Shown here: positions 11,053 through 22,100 of the stretch, piece after piece
How the letters are laid out: the number at the start of each line of letters is the position of its first letter
Numbering within the stretch: the first letter of the stretch is position 1
Assembly: GCF_036345915.1 (NCBI RefSeq)
Contig: NZ_CP107785.1
Span: 5,890,001-5,954,000, forward strand
Direction: 5' to 3'
DNA from: Nocardia sp. NBC_00565
GTDB taxonomy: Bacteria > Actinomycetota > Actinomycetes > Mycobacteriales > Mycobacteriaceae
DNA: 64,000 nucleotides
Notes under the pieces: generated by a model
The model's database searches: none
What the model was told of the DNA's origin: nothing
Seen by the model: the letters and a program-made list of their open reading frames with translations, nothing else
Translations under genes and position numbers: made by a program

Positions 11053-11507
11053 CCTCGTCACCGTGTACCCCTCACACCCGGCGTCGAGACCGAGATCCAA
11101 GCCTCTAGCCGACACCCGACGGCACCCGGCTCAGCGATCCCCTCCATTCGGCCGCTGAGCCGGGCCACTGTCCCGCAGGACCGACCTGCCGCGCGCCAAC
11201 CGAGTCCACAAGCCATGGACAACTCACCGGATCACGCCCTGAACGGATCCGACGGCTTATCGCCTTGCCCACGACGCAAATCCCCGAGCACCCACGACCG
11301 GCGAGGTCCGCGGAGGCGGCGGAGTCCGGCCTACCGCGCGCCATTGCGCAGCAGACCGGATGCGCCCGTCCCGGCGAACGCCCCTGCTCGTCCCGGAACG
11401 CAAGGCCGACGTCGACACCTTTCAGCGCGAACGAACAGTAGCAATCTTTCTATTAGTTTTTCAAACCTTTTCTATGAAGTTGTCTTTTCGCCCAAAAGAG
11501 CTCTAGC
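11053..11507. other. Non-coding stretch with an AT-rich promoter segment
   Basis: No convincing gene is seen in 11053-11438. The last part, about 11439-11500, is strikingly AT-rich for this genome (runs such as CAATCTTTCTATTAG and CAAACCTTTTCTATG) and directly precedes the XRE regulator gene. It probably contains that gene's promoter and suggests a different origin from the flanking DNA. Confidence 0.5.
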
Positions 11508-12224
11508 ATGAGGCTCACTATGCAAAGCCCTTCGGAGCTGTCGCGACAGAAGCGCTTCGGCCGCATCATCAAGGAACGCCGGGACGAACTCGGCCTCACA
11601 CAGATGCAGATCGGCGATCTGGGCGGGCCCTCCGCGCCGACGATCCGGAAAATCGAAGACGGCGATGCGACGATCAGCACGCACACCCTGAACAAACTCG
11701 ACGCGCCACTGCGCTGGCTGCCCGGCAGTGCGGCACGCACCTACGCGGGCGGCGAACCGACCGCGGGCGAAACCGCGGCACACACCGCGAGCACCGGCGA
11801 GTCGATCGTCTCCGGCCCCGACTCGATCCGCTTCGAGCTCGCGGATCTGACCGGCCTACTCGCCGCCGCCGGTCGGCTCAATGACGCGGTCGAGCGCGGT
11901 CGGACCACCGAACCCCATCTGGTGTCGGCGATTTCGGATCTCAACGGGGTCGTCTCCCGGCTGTCCGCGCGCTACGCCACCGCGATGCTGGAACGCAACG
12001 GCGGTCCGGGGCGGCCGCTGCGCCCCTTGGTCGCGATGGCGTTCTCCCATCTGCTCGATGTCCCCGCGGCGTCGAGCGATCCCGCCGAACTGGCGGAACG
12101 TCGGTATCGTCGCTGGCTGGCCGGGCGCGCCGAGGACGTGGACACCGCGACCGAGGCCCGATTCCGGGCACGCTGGCTGGCGGCCGATCCCGGCGCGGCA
12201 TCGATTCGAAACGGTAAGCAGTAG
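11508..12224 (+). CDS. XRE-family helix-turn-helix regulator
   Basis: A 238-residue protein with an N-terminal HTH of XRE type (about residues 12-60: FGRIIKERRDELGLTQMQIG, then SAPTIRKIEDG). After a low-complexity linker (75-105) comes a helical C-terminal part (about 110-220) of unknown function, rich in Ala/Arg. The start at ATG 11508 follows AAAGAG; ATG 11520 is an alternative. It is the first gene of an apparent three-gene set with the EspR-like factor and an HExxH protein, and its promoter lies in AT-rich DNA. Target genes are unknown; autoregulation would be typical. Confidence 0.75.
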   Translation: MRLTMQSPSELSRQKRFGRIIKERRDELGLTQMQIGDLGGPSAPTIRKIEDGDATISTHTLNKLDAPLRWLPGSAARTYAGGEPTAGETAAHTASTGESIVSGPDSIRFELADLTGLLAAAGRLNDAVERGRTTEPHLVSAISDLNGVVSRLSARYATAMLERNGGPGRPLRPLVAMAFSHLLDVPAASSDPAELAERRYRRWLAGRAEDVDTATEARFRARWLAADPGAASIRNGKQ

Positions 12225-12235
12225 AGGGCGAGTAG

Positions 12236-12688
12236 ATGACCGACGATGCGACGGGCCGAGCGCGAATGACGCTCAGCCACAAGGTGAATCGACTATTCGC
12301 CACCGTGCACCCGCGTTCGCAGCCCGAGCGCACGACGGCCTCGGTGGCCGAACAGGTCGGCGCGCAGCTGGGCCGCGACGTCCCGGTGAGCCGGATCGAC
12401 CGTTTGCGCCGCGGCGAATTCGACGCCGCACCAGTCGGATCCGACCTGCTGATCGCGATCGCGCACTGCTTCGGCGTGAGCCCCGACTACCTGACCAGCT
12501 CCGGACCCGCGGCGGCCGCAATCGATCGCGAACTCGAACTCCTGGCCACCATGCGCGACGCCAATGTCGCCAGCATCGCGCTGCGCGGCTCCGATGTCGA
12601 TCTCACGACGCTGACCGCGCTCATCGCGAGCACGGATCAACCAGTGCCGGACCGACCACAGATCGAACGGTTTCCGAACACTCGGTAG
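12236..12688 (+). CDS. EspR-like DNA-binding protein
   Basis: A 150-residue product resembling mycobacterial EspR-type nucleoid-associated regulators: KVNRLFATVHPRSQPERTTA at the start, a helix-turn-helix in which VSRIDRLRRGEFDAAP would be the recognition segment, IAHCFGVSPDYLTSS, and the DRELELLATMRDANVASIALR helix that in EspR mediates dimerisation. ATG 12236 is 11 bp after the XRE stop codon, and AGAGGG overlapping that stop gives a 6-nt spacing, so the two are co-transcribed. EspR proteins bind many chromosomal sites and control ESX-1-linked genes in mycobacteria; a role here is not established. Confidence 0.75.
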   Translation: MTDDATGRARMTLSHKVNRLFATVHPRSQPERTTASVAEQVGAQLGRDVPVSRIDRLRRGEFDAAPVGSDLLIAIAHCFGVSPDYLTSSGPAAAAIDRELELLATMRDANVASIALRGSDVDLTTLTALIASTDQPVPDRPQIERFPNTR

Positions 12689-12739
12689 CATCGTCTCCTA
12701 CACGGGGCCGGACCCGCAACGCTGTAGGAGATTCATCGA

Positions 12740-13276
12740 ATGCCCGGTATGCAGAACCGATTTCGGGAAGTGTCCCGGGACGTACCGATACCGTCGCCCT
12801 GGGATCTGACCGACTACCTCGACGCCGTCGCCGACCATCGCGGTCGCACCATCACCCTGCAACCCGTCGACACCGCATTGCTGGCCGGCACCGGCTGCGG
12901 CACCGGCAGCGGTCTGTGGATTGCCAAGTACGACAGCGACATCATCGTCTACGGCGCCGACACCACCGAATGGCATGCCGAGCACATCATCGTGCACGAA
13001 CTGGGTCATATGCTGCTCGGCCACGGACCGGAATCGGCCACCGCACAACCCACACCGCCGCCCCGGCCGCTGACCGCCATCGCCGAACTGCTGCCCTCGA
13101 TCTCGCCGGAGTCCATCGCGTATGTGCTCGGACGCAGTGACTACGAATCGGCTCGGGAACGCGATGCGGAGACCTTCGCCGATCTGGTGATGGTGCAGGC
13201 GATGCGCCCGCGACGCCGAGATTCCTTGCTGCACAGAACCTTTTTCCGAGAGCTCCCCCGCCACCCCGGACCTTAG
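12740..13276 (+). CDS. ImmA/IrrE-type HExxH protein
   Basis: A 178-residue protein with a single zinc-protease motif HELGH (about residues 91-95 in HIIVHELGHMLLGHG) and a downstream acidic candidate ligand region (ARERDAETFADLV, about 140-152). This is the layout of ImmA/IrrE-like metallopeptidases, which typically cleave a partner XRE repressor encoded beside them. ATG 12740 is preceded by TAGGAGA. The gene follows the EspR-like gene by 51 bp on the same strand, so a sensor-protease plus repressor module is the natural reading. Substrate and trigger are not known. Confidence 0.78.
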   Translation: MPGMQNRFREVSRDVPIPSPWDLTDYLDAVADHRGRTITLQPVDTALLAGTGCGTGSGLWIAKYDSDIIVYGADTTEWHAEHIIVHELGHMLLGHGPESATAQPTPPPRPLTAIAELLPSISPESIAYVLGRSDYESARERDAETFADLVMVQAMRPRRRDSLLHRTFFRELPRHPGP

Positions 13277-13393
13277 GCCGGTCGTAAGTACCACGACCGT
13301 GTCGTCGCGAGCCGCCGGTCCAGCACCCGGCTGAATTCTGGACGTACCCGACGAGTTCCCCATGTGCGTACCAAATCAGTGGCACCTGAACGC

Positions 13394-13436
13394 AAAATCT
13401 CCGGGCACCCAACCCGTCGGCTGAATACCCGGAGAT
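13394..13436 (-). terminator. Intrinsic terminator of hpf
   Basis: On the minus strand a 9-bp stem (ATCTCCGGG with CCCGGAGAT, 13397-13405 and 13428-13436) is followed directly by TTTT. It lies 9 bp after the hpf stop codon. It is one of the few terminators here with a U-run. Confidence 0.75.
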
Positions 13437-13445
13437 ACGGAGAAC

Positions 13446-14219
13446 CTACGCTAGCCGGATCAGGCCGTAGTCGAACGCGTGCCGACGATAGACAACCGAC
13501 GGTCGGTCGGTCTCTTTGTCTTGGAAGAGGAAGAAGTCGTGACCGACGAGCTCCATTTGATAGAGGGCGTCGTCGACGGACATCGGGGTCGCGGTGTGGA
13601 CCTTGGTTCGAACGATATGGCCGGGACCGGCCGCGTAATCCGGAGATTCCGGTTCGGCGGACCGTCGGCCCTCGACCTCGGGATGGTCGTGCGCCGCGGT
13701 CGTTGTCCCGTGCTCCGGCGCGAACAGAGACTCATCGACCAGATCGGCGGTGGCCTCGGCGACCGACACGGGAGTCTTGTCCCCGTAGTGCACCCGGCGC
13801 CGATCCTTCGTCCGGCGCAATCGGCTTTCCAGCTTCGCGGTCACCGATTCGAGCGCCGCGTAGAAGCTGTCCGCGCAGGCCTCGGCCCGGACGATCGGCC
13901 CCTTGCCGCGCGCGGTGATCTCGACGCGCTGGCAGCTCTTGCGCTGACGACGGTTGCGCTCGTGGAACAACTCCACATCGAAGAGGAAAATGGACGGATC
14001 GAAGCGTTCGAGACGGGAGATTTTCTCCGCGACATAAATTCGGTAATGGTCAGGAACCTCGACATTGCGGCCCTTCACCACGACATCGGCGCGAGGCGCT
14101 CGAGGTCGGTCCGCTGTGGGTTCATCTGTTGCTTCCAGGGTGCCGTCATCCAGCACCGATGACTGAGCCTCTTTAACAGAGGGGGCAACTTTCACTGAAG
14201 GTCGTGAAGAAGTCGTCAC
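13446..14219 (-). CDS. hpf: Long-form ribosome hibernation promoting factor
   Basis: Long HPF dimerises or silences 70S ribosomes in stationary phase or hypoxia. The 257-residue product has an HPF/RaiA domain at about 45-150 (VVVKGRNVEVPDHYRIYVAE onward, ending TKDRRRVHYGD) and a C-terminal dimerisation domain at about 195-257 (GHIVRTKVHTATPMSVDDAL, then FFLFQDKETDRPSVVYRRHAF). The start is GTG 14219: GGGAGG lies 5 nt upstream, which decides against the longer frame to 14246. Gene order hpf-comF-lpqB-mtrB matches Rv3241c-Rv3246c. The 182-bp gap to comF should hold its own promoter. Confidence 0.95.
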   Translation of the reverse strand: MTTSSRPSVKVAPSVKEAQSSVLDDGTLEATDEPTADRPRAPRADVVVKGRNVEVPDHYRIYVAEKISRLERFDPSIFLFDVELFHERNRRQRKSCQRVEITARGKGPIVRAEACADSFYAALESVTAKLESRLRRTKDRRRVHYGDKTPVSVAEATADLVDESLFAPEHGTTTAAHDHPEVEGRRSAEPESPDYAAGPGHIVRTKVHTATPMSVDDALYQMELVGHDFFLFQDKETDRPSVVYRRHAFDYGLIRLA

Positions 14220-14401
14220 GCGTACCTCCCGGATATGGCCACACAAACCAACGTACGTGCGGCGGGATTAGCCGTGCCGATCGACAATCTCTCGGCACTT
14301 GATGTCCGAGGCGCCACCTCCAAACTCCCGGTTCGGGTGTGTGATCGCGACGCTAGTACGACAACGGGCGGTACGCCAGTGTTCACGCAAATTTTCCGGA
14401 G

Positions 14402-15046
14402 TCAAGCCGAACACGTCACCAACACGGCACAAACCGGCACTTCGATCCGGCTGAGCGCACGGACCGATTCGCGCGCGGTCGCACCGGTCGTCAGCACGTC
14501 GTCGACCAGCACAACCTCGGTATTCGCCGAAATCCGCGGCCCGGCTCCTGGACCGGGCCGGGCCACTACTCGACCGCGGATATTGTGTTGTCGCTCATTG
14601 GTTGTCAAGCCCACCGAATCACGCACACCCCACCACACCCGCAACATCGGTACCACCCGGCAATCCGGCAGCCACCCGGCCGCTGCGTGCGCCATGCGCG
14701 ATACCGGATCCCCGCCGCGACGCCGCGCCGCCGCCCGCCGACTCGGCGCGGGCACCAACACCAGTGGTCGCTCGCCATCGCGCAGCCGCCCCAGCCCGTG
14801 CGCGAGCGCCAGTCCCAGCGGCTCGCCCAGATCGCGTCGTCCGCGTTCCTTCGCCGCGAGCACCGCCCGTCGCGCCGGACCGGCATATGGCCCGAGCGTC
14901 CAGCACGGCACGCCCGGATCGGTGCGCGGCCGCACCCGCACCGGTGGCCCGGCGACGGTCGCCGCACACTCCGCACACCAGCCGACCCCGGCCGTCCCGC
15001 ATCCGGCACAGGCCGCGGGCAGGATCAGGTCCAGCAGTGTCCGCAT
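14402..15046 (-). CDS. ComF-family phosphoribosyltransferase-like protein
   Basis: A 214-residue ComF/GntX-type protein. The N-terminus has a zinc-type cysteine set (CAGCGTAGVGWCAEC, about 14-28), followed by KERGRRDLGEPLG and the PRPP-binding signature VVLVDDVLTTGAT near residues 178-190. ComF proteins assist DNA uptake in naturally competent bacteria; in mycobacteria the orthologue Rv3242c has no settled role. ATG 15046 is the first start that gives the family N-terminus (MRTLLDLILPAAC); the frame is open further upstream without similarity. It lies between lpqB and hpf on the same strand. Confidence 0.88.
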   Translation of the reverse strand: MRTLLDLILPAACAGCGTAGVGWCAECAATVAGPPVRVRPRTDPGVPCWTLGPYAGPARRAVLAAKERGRRDLGEPLGLALAHGLGRLRDGERPLVLVPAPSRRAAARRRGGDPVSRMAHAAAGWLPDCRVVPMLRVWWGVRDSVGLTTNERQHNIRGRVVARPGPGAGPRISANTEVVLVDDVLTTGATARESVRALSRIEVPVCAVLVTCSA

Positions 15047-15116
15047 CGCCGTAGTCTGCGCCCGCCCACCGACAGGTTCGCATCGGCCGAATGCCGGTGG
15101 CGCGGTACTCGTTTGG

Positions 15117-16940
15117 TCAGCCGGGTAGTACTGGAACCGAGTTGTCGCCGTTGAGACCCGGCACCTCGCGCCAGAAGCGGTCGGTGCTCTGCTCGCTGTA
15201 CTGGAGTTGGAGTACGGCGCGGGAGTCCCCGACGTACTCGGCATCCGGGGAGGCGCTGACCACCCGGACGGGTGCGGTCAGATTCTGGCTGATCTGCGGA
15301 TTCGGCTGAGATCCGTCGATCGAAACAGTCGACAGCGGATCGACATTGCCCTCCCTGGCAATGACGATGGTGTCCGCGGTGAGCCAACTCAACGACACCG
15401 CGCGGGTGCTGAGCGTCAGCGCGAGTGGCAGCGGCGAGGTGAGCGCGTACTTGCCGTCCGGGCGTCGCTCGACCACCGCGAGATAGACCCTGCCGTCGGC
15501 GATCAGCGCCGCCCGCACCCCGGTGCGGGAGATCCGCAACTCGGTGATGGGCAGCCGCAACGCGGACCCCTGGGGCGAGGTCGTCAGCGCTGAGGTGTCG
15601 ACCTCCTGGACCGAGACCGTCGCGGTGGCGCGATCGTTGACCGCGCGGATGACCCGTTCACCATCGATGACGGCCCAGGCGGCGGTGCCGTCGGCGTTCC
15701 AGGACGGCCTGCTGATGGTCGAGCCCGCGGCGACCGGAAAGGCATTGCCGCCATAGCTGCCGACCATCAAGGTGCGCGGCGGCTCCGGCGGCGGACGACC
15801 GGCGTCGGCCACGGCGGCGACCAGTTGACCGTCCGGTGACAGTGCGACCGACTGCAGATTGTTCACCGCGCCGAAATAGCCGGGCGGGGTGATCATGCCG
15901 CTATCGGTGACCTGCACCAGCGAGCCGTTGCGCAAGGCGTGCAGCCCGATCTGGTTGCGCGCGTAGACGGCCGGGCTCAGCTGTTCGACATCGGCGACCG
16001 ACCAGCCGTTGGCGGCGAAGCGATCGTCGAACGGTTTACCGTCGGCCAACAGCATGTACGGACCGAGGATTTCGGCGCCCGCCAGCGTGAGCACCACCTG
16101 TCCGGCCAAGAGCTCCCTATCGCGCGGCGACAGCGCGGAGGCACCGGCGAAATCGATGCGCACGCCGCCGAGTCCGACGCCGACGTCGGTATCGTCGTTA
16201 TTGGGCTTGGTGATCGGGCCGCGCACGGTCACCGGCGGCGCGAGTTCATTGCGCACCACCGAGGCGAGCGCGGGCTGGGTGCCCTCGGAGAGCAGGCTGA
16301 GCAGCCGCTGGGTCAGCTGGTTCTTGGCCACCGAGATCCAGCGCAGATCCGGTACGACGGTGGTGCCGGAGGGGTCGATGAAGTACAGCACGTAGCGGCG
16401 ATAGGACTTGGCGAACGCGGTCTGTTCCATCACCACGCCGTCGGGCAGCTCATCGATGCGCCATTCGCCGTCGACCTTGGTCATCTCGATCTTGTTTTCC
16501 AGGGGCGCGTCGATGGCTCGATACGCGCCGTCGGCAGCGAGTTCGCCGACCTTGTGCGCCCGGATCACGTAGGTCGCCTTATCGCCGGAGCGCGACTCGC
16601 GCAGCGTATCGGCCTTGTCCACGATCAGGGTGCCCGCCGTGTCGTCCCACTGCGCCGACGCCGACTGTGTCATGTACTGGCGTGCGGCCAGGTGCCGGTT
16701 CGCCGGATCCGCGGTGGCCTGCAGGAAGTCGCGCAGCAACAGGTCCGGATCGCGGCCGGCGATGGGTGGCGGCGGACCGTCGGAGGTGGGTTCGCGATTG
16801 ATGGTGCCGAGCGCCTGCGGCGCCGAGGACTCCGGCAGGCTCGCGCATCCGGTGAGCACCAGCAATGTCGCGACGGCGACCGCGCCGAGCACGGACGGCC
16901 GCAGCGATACGCGCTTCGGGAACCAGCTACGCACCCTCAT
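15117..16940 (-). CDS. lpqB: Lipoprotein LpqB, partner of MtrB
   Basis: A 607-residue lipoprotein: a basic start, a hydrophobic segment (about 17-30) and the lipobox LTGC with Cys32 as lipidation site. A GerMN/sporulation-type domain lies in the first half (about 200-330), followed by a beta-propeller-like C-terminal half (repeats such as [16 protein letters not shown]). LpqB sits outside the membrane and modulates the sensor kinase MtrB and cell-wall growth in mycobacteria. Its ATG overlaps the mtrB stop codon (ATGA), so translation is coupled to mtrB. The order matches Rv3244c-Rv3245c-Rv3246c. Confidence 0.96.
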   Translation of the reverse strand: MRVRSWFPKRVSLRPSVLGAVAVATLLVLTGCASLPESSAPQALGTINREPTSDGPPPPIAGRDPDLLLRDFLQATADPANRHLAARQYMTQSASAQWDDTAGTLIVDKADTLRESRSGDKATYVIRAHKVGELAADGAYRAIDAPLENKIEMTKVDGEWRIDELPDGVVMEQTAFAKSYRRYVLYFIDPSGTTVVPDLRWISVAKNQLTQRLLSLLSEGTQPALASVVRNELAPPVTVRGPITKPNNDDTDVGVGLGGVRIDFAGASALSPRDRELLAGQVVLTLAGAEILGPYMLLADGKPFDDRFAANGWSVADVEQLSPAVYARNQIGLHALRNGSLVQVTDSGMITPPGYFGAVNNLQSVALSPDGQLVAAVADAGRPPPEPPRTLMVGSYGGNAFPVAAGSTISRPSWNADGTAAWAVIDGERVIRAVNDRATATVSVQEVDTSALTTSPQGSALRLPITELRISRTGVRAALIADGRVYLAVVERRPDGKYALTSPLPLALTLSTRAVSLSWLTADTIVIAREGNVDPLSTVSIDGSQPNPQISQNLTAPVRVVSASPDAEYVGDSRAVLQLQYSEQSTDRFWREVPGLNGDNSVPVLPG

Positions 16941-18889
16941 GACTGTACGTCCCCGGTGTCACCGGACGCGCCGCGCCCGGCCTGCTCTGGTTCGACGATG
17001 TCGCCGTCGGTGGCGGCATCCGGATCGGCCGCCGCCACCGTGCCATTGGTGGGTGCGGACCCGATCGAGCCGACGCCGTTCGAGTCGGCGTCGGTGGCAT
17101 CCGCGTCCGTCGCATCGACGGCACTCGGCTCGGTTTCGATCCGCGGGACCGGGGTCGACTCGGCGCCGTTCAGCTCGATGCGAACCACCGCCAACTCCGT
17201 GACCTTCGCCTCGAGGGCCGGGTCCGTGTCGACCGGTGGCGCGGGCAACGCCCTGCGCAGCACCGGTTCCAGCGGCAGCGGGCTCGCGCCCAACTTCTTG
17301 CCGCGCACCAGCGGCAGGGTCAGCCGGAAGCTCGCGCCGATACCGATTTCACCCCACGCCTCGAGCTTGCCCTCGTGCAGATTCGCGTCCTCGACGCTGA
17401 TCGATAGACCGAGGCCGGTACCGCCGGAACGCCGCATCCGCGACGGATCCGAACGCCAGAACCGGTTGAAGACCAGTTTCTCCTCACCGGGCCGCAGGCC
17501 GACGCCCTGGTCGCGCACGATCACCGCGACCGCATTGGCCTCGACATCGCCGCGCATCCGGATCAGCACCGGCTTGCCCTCGCTGTGGTCGATGGCGTTG
17601 GCGAGCAGATTGCGCAGCACCCGCTCCACCCGCCGCGGATCGACCTCGGCGACCAGCGGATCCTCCGGCATATCGATGACGACCTCGACACCGGATTCCT
17701 TGGCCAGATGCCGCACGGTGGAGATCGCCGCCCGCGCGCACATCCGCACGTCGAGCGATTCGACCTGCAGTTCGGCCACACCGGCGTCGTGGCGGCTGAT
17801 CTCGAGCAGATCGTTGAGCAGACCCTCGAACCGGTCAAGTTCGGTGACCAGCAGTTCGGAGCTGCGCGCCAGCGCCGGATCCAGATCGTCGCTGCTGCCG
17901 TGGATCAGGTCCGCGGCCATTCGGACGGTGGTCAGCGGGGTCCGCAGCTCATGGCTGACATCGGAGGTGAAGCGGCGCTGCAGATTCCCGAACTCCGCCA
18001 ACTCACTGATCTGGTTGGACAGACTCTCGGCCATCTCGTTGAAGGCCTGGGCCAGCCGCGCCATATCGTCCTCGCCGCGCACCAGCATGCGTTCCTTGAG
18101 CCGCCCGTCGGCGAAGCGACCCGCGATCCGCGCGGCGGAGCGGATCGGCAACACCACCTGCCGGGTGACCAGCGCGGTGATCGCGGCCAACAGCACCAGC
18201 AGCACGATGCCGCCGATCATCATGGTGCCGCGCATCAGCGACAGGCTGCGCTCCTCATTGGCCAGCGGGAAGATCAGGTAGATCTGCAGCGTCGGGATCT
18301 CCGCGCTCGGGCTGCCGACGATCAGCGAGCGGCCGTGGTAGCCGTCCGGATCGGCAACCGTCGCGAACTGGTAGCTGACCTGATTGCGCGCTACGAACCG
18401 GCGCAGTTCCTCGGGCACCTCCTGGATCGGCCCGGTCGAGATCTGCTGCTGCGGAGTACCGCCGACCAGGCTCAGCGCCGAGTCGAAACTGCCTGCGACG
18501 CCGGTGGATTGGCCGGAGCCGCCGCGGTTGGACAGCGCATTGCGCGCATCGATGAGACGCTGCTGCTGGGTGCCGATGTCGTGCACGCCGGCGAGCTGAC
18601 TCTCCACCGTATTGCGGGCGCGATCCATCTCCTCGACCGCGCCGTTGATCTTCGCGTCGATCAACCGGTCGGTGATCTGACTGGTCAGCACCACACCGAG
18701 AATCGTGATGACGATCAGCGACAGGGTGAGTGTGGACACGATGACGCGCAATTGCAGCGAACGCCGCCAAACGTGGCCGAGTGCGCTGCCGACCTCCCTG
18801 AGCCAAGCCGCCACCGGCGCGAGGGATCGTTCGAGACGCTGCACCATTGCGGGCGATGCGGTCGAACGATCCGCGTCGCCTCCGATCAC
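16937..18889 (-). CDS. mtrB: Sensor histidine kinase MtrB
   Basis: The membrane kinase of the MtrAB system, which controls septation, DNA replication and cell-wall hydrolases. From GTG 18889 it has 650 residues: TM1 about 49-70, an extracytoplasmic domain, TM2 about 222-242, HAMP, the phospho-acceptor His about 313 in [11 protein letters not shown], and an HATPase domain with GTGLGLS. The tail after residue 570 is a low-complexity Asp/Ala/Thr-rich extension. GTG 18889 is preferred because GAGG sits 7 nt upstream within the repeat element described below; ATG 18847 would give an N-terminus nearer mycobacterial MtrB in length but has no ribosome site. The open frame further upstream runs through the repeat and is not believed. 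Confidence 0.95.
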   Translation of the reverse strand: MIGGDADRSTASPAMVQRLERSLAPVAAWLREVGSALGHVWRRSLQLRVIVSTLTLSLIVITILGVVLTSQITDRLIDAKINGAVEEMDRARNTVESQLAGVHDIGTQQQRLIDARNALSNRGGSGQSTGVAGSFDSALSLVGGTPQQQISTGPIQEVPEELRRFVARNQVSYQFATVADPDGYHGRSLIVGSPSAEIPTLQIYLIFPLANEERSLSLMRGTMMIGGIVLLVLLAAITALVTRQVVLPIRSAARIAGRFADGRLKERMLVRGEDDMARLAQAFNEMAESLSNQISELAEFGNLQRRFTSDVSHELRTPLTTVRMAADLIHGSSDDLDPALARSSELLVTELDRFEGLLNDLLEISRHDAGVAELQVESLDVRMCARAAISTVRHLAKESGVEVVIDMPEDPLVAEVDPRRVERVLRNLLANAIDHSEGKPVLIRMRGDVEANAVAVIVRDQGVGLRPGEEKLVFNRFWRSDPSRMRRSGGTGLGLSISVEDANLHEGKLEAWGEIGIGASFRLTLPLVRGKKLGASPLPLEPVLRRALPAPPVDTDPALEAKVTELAVVRIELNGAESTPVPRIETEPSAVDATDADATDADSNGVGSIGSAPTNGTVAAADPDAATDGDIVEPEQAGRGASGDTGDVQS

Positions 18890-19037
18890 GGCTTCGCCTC
18901 GCTGGCGCTCGGCTGCGCCGTTCTCGCGAACGCTGTGTCCTCGGTTCGCTCGCTCATGCCTACGCCTCGCTGGCGCTCGGCTCCGACATGACCGAGCAAC
19001 TCGGCTGTGTCCTCGGTTCGCTCGCTGCGCTCGCTCA
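18887..19037 (-). repeat. Two joined copies of an about 84-bp repeat between mtrA and mtrB
   Basis: Read on the minus strand, unit A starts at the mtrA stop codon (TGAGCGAGCGCAGCGAGCG), continues through ACCGAGGACACAGCCGAG and GAGCCGAGCGCCAGCGAGG, and ends GGCATG at 18954. Unit B repeats AGCGAGCGAACCGAGGACAC and GCCGAGCGCCAGCGAGGCG, and ends at the GTG of mtrB (18887-18889). A third copy lies before wbbL (44802-44884). It is a dispersed intergenic repeat that carries a stop codon at one end and a GAGG plus start codon at the other. Confidence 0.85.
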
Positions 19038-19712
19038 CGGTGGTCCGGCCTTGTAACCAACCCCGCGGACGGTCAGCACGATCTCCGGGTTCTCGGGATC
19101 CTTCTCCACCTTCGCGCGCAGCCGCTGCACGTGCACGTTCACCAGCCGGGTGTCGGCCGCGTGCCGATAGCCCCAGACCTGCTCGAGCAGCACCTCACGG
19201 GTGAAGACCTGGCGCGGCTTGCGGGCCAGCGCGACCAGCAGATCGAACTCCAGCGGCGTCAGCGAGATCTGCGCGCCACCGCGGGTCACCTTGTGCGCGG
19301 GCACATCGATGACGATATCGGCGATGGAGAGCAGCTCCGCCGGCTCCTCCTCGGTGCGGCGCAGGCGGGCACGCACCCGGGCGACGAGTTCCTTCGGCTT
19401 GAAGGGCTTGACGATGTAATCGTCGGCCCCGGACTCCAGACCGAGCACGACGTCGACCGTATCGGTCTTCGCCGTCAGCATGACGATCGGAACTCCGGAG
19501 TCGGCCCGCAGCACCCGGCATACGTCGATACCGTTCATACCGGGCAGCATCAGGTCCAGCAACACCAGATCGGGGCGGAGCTCACGAACCGCCGCTAGCG
19601 CCTGCGTGCCGTCGCCGACCACATGCGGGTCGAACCCTTCCCCGCGCAAGACGATCGTGAGCATCTCAGCGAGTGCCATATCGTCGTCGACGACCAGAAT
19701 CTTCGGCTTCAT
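19035..19712 (-). CDS. mtrA: Response regulator MtrA
   Basis: A 225-residue OmpR-type DNA-binding response regulator. The receiver domain (1-120) has acidic residues DDD at 9-11 and the phospho-acceptor Asp53 in [10 protein letters not shown]; the winged-helix domain (130-225) includes [39 protein letters not shown] and the closing [11 protein letters not shown]. It is nearly identical in these blocks to M. tuberculosis MtrA. MtrA activates genes for peptidoglycan hydrolases and binds oriC. ATG 19712 gives the family start [11 protein letters not shown]. Its TGA is the first base triplet of the repeat element that separates it from mtrB. Confidence 0.98.
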   Translation of the reverse strand: MKPKILVVDDDMALAEMLTIVLRGEGFDPHVVGDGTQALAAVRELRPDLVLLDLMLPGMNGIDVCRVLRADSGVPIVMLTAKTDTVDVVLGLESGADDYIVKPFKPKELVARVRARLRRTEEEPAELLSIADIVIDVPAHKVTRGGAQISLTPLEFDLLVALARKPRQVFTREVLLEQVWGYRHAADTRLVNVHVQRLRAKVEKDPENPEIVLTVRGVGYKAGPP

Positions 19713-19790
19713 AAGTACTATGTTGTCATCTCTCTGGCCAGGAACGGGCCGCCACGCCATTAATGCTGCGAACCCGCCGCACATCCAACC

Positions 19791-20438
19791 TTATCGGGCA
19801 ACAATTTCGGCAATTCGCGCGGCCAACGATGCTGGATCGTCATCGGATCGGAATACCCACCACGGGCTGCGCCAGTCCCGTTCGGCCAGCTCACGGTACA
19901 CCGCCGCGGTCCGATTCTGCAGTCCGCCATCACGTTCGTAGGCGTCAAGTGCCCGGCTCGCGTCCAACTCGCCGCGCTTGCGCGCGCGCTCGGCCGCGAC
20001 CTCTGTCGGCACATCCAGCAACACCTGCAGGGCGGGCACCGGCACGGCGAACCGATCGAACTCCAATTCGCCTACCCAGTCGACGATTTCGCCGTCCGCG
20101 GCCTGACTCGACCGGGCCGCGCTGTAGGCCGCGTTGGAGGCGACGTAGCGGTCCAGGATGACGATGTCGTTGTCCGCCAACAACTTCGACAGCCCGTCTC
20201 GGGCATCGGCCCGATCGAGCGCGAACAGCAACGCCATCGCGCTCACCGAGGCGGCCAGATCGCCGTGTGCGCCGCGCAATGCCTCGGCGGCCAGATCGGC
20301 ATGCACCGACCGGTCGTAGCGTGGAAAGGCGAGTGTGTCCACCCGCAGCCCCCGGGCGCGCAGGTCCGCGACGACGCCGTCGATCAGCGTCCGCTTCCCG
20401 GCACCGTCGAGCCCTTCGACCGCAATCAACACGCTCAT
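19791..20438 (-). CDS. tmk: Thymidylate kinase
   Basis: A 215-residue dTMP kinase that makes dTDP for DNA synthesis. The P-loop GLDGAGKRT is at about 9-17, followed by FPRYDRS (the dTMP-binding Arg) and the LDRYVASN motif (the DR(Y/H) box) near residues 93-100. The order sahH-tmk-mtrA is that of Rv3248c-Rv3246c. There is a 78-bp gap to mtrA, which may hold an mtrA promoter. Confidence 0.95.
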   Translation of the reverse strand: MSVLIAVEGLDGAGKRTLIDGVVADLRARGLRVDTLAFPRYDRSVHADLAAEALRGAHGDLAASVSAMALLFALDRADARDGLSKLLADNDIVILDRYVASNAAYSAARSSQAADGEIVDWVGELEFDRFAVPVPALQVLLDVPTEVAAERARKRGELDASRALDAYERDGGLQNRTAAVYRELAERDWRSPWWVFRSDDDPASLAARIAEIVAR

Positions 20439-20494
20439 GGCGAGCAGGCTACCGCCCGACCTCTAGTTCTCCGAGGTCAGGGGGCCGAACTGAC

Positions 20495-20529
20495 GGTGCC
20501 CCGCCGACCGGGGAGGTCGGCGGGGCACC
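20495..20529 (-). terminator. Perfect 15-bp hairpin downstream of sahH
   Basis: 20495-20509 pairs perfectly with 20515-20529 around a 5-nt loop. It lies 19 bp after the sahH stop codon on its strand and before tmk. No U-run follows; the very stable stem suggests a terminator or attenuator between sahH and tmk. Confidence 0.8.
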
Positions 20530-20547
20530 CGGCATTCAGACCGCGGA

Positions 20548-22032
<1,485 letters not shown>

Positions 22033-22100
22033 CTGCCTCTATCAGCCTCTCCTGGTTCGTCAGTACCGAGATAAGGCTAACCGCTGCGGGCCGAGATGAA

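Noticed and set aside
18848..19060. N-terminal extension of MtrB through the repeat
   Set aside because: The extension translates the dispersed repeat and overlaps mtrA; homologous MtrB proteins lack it.
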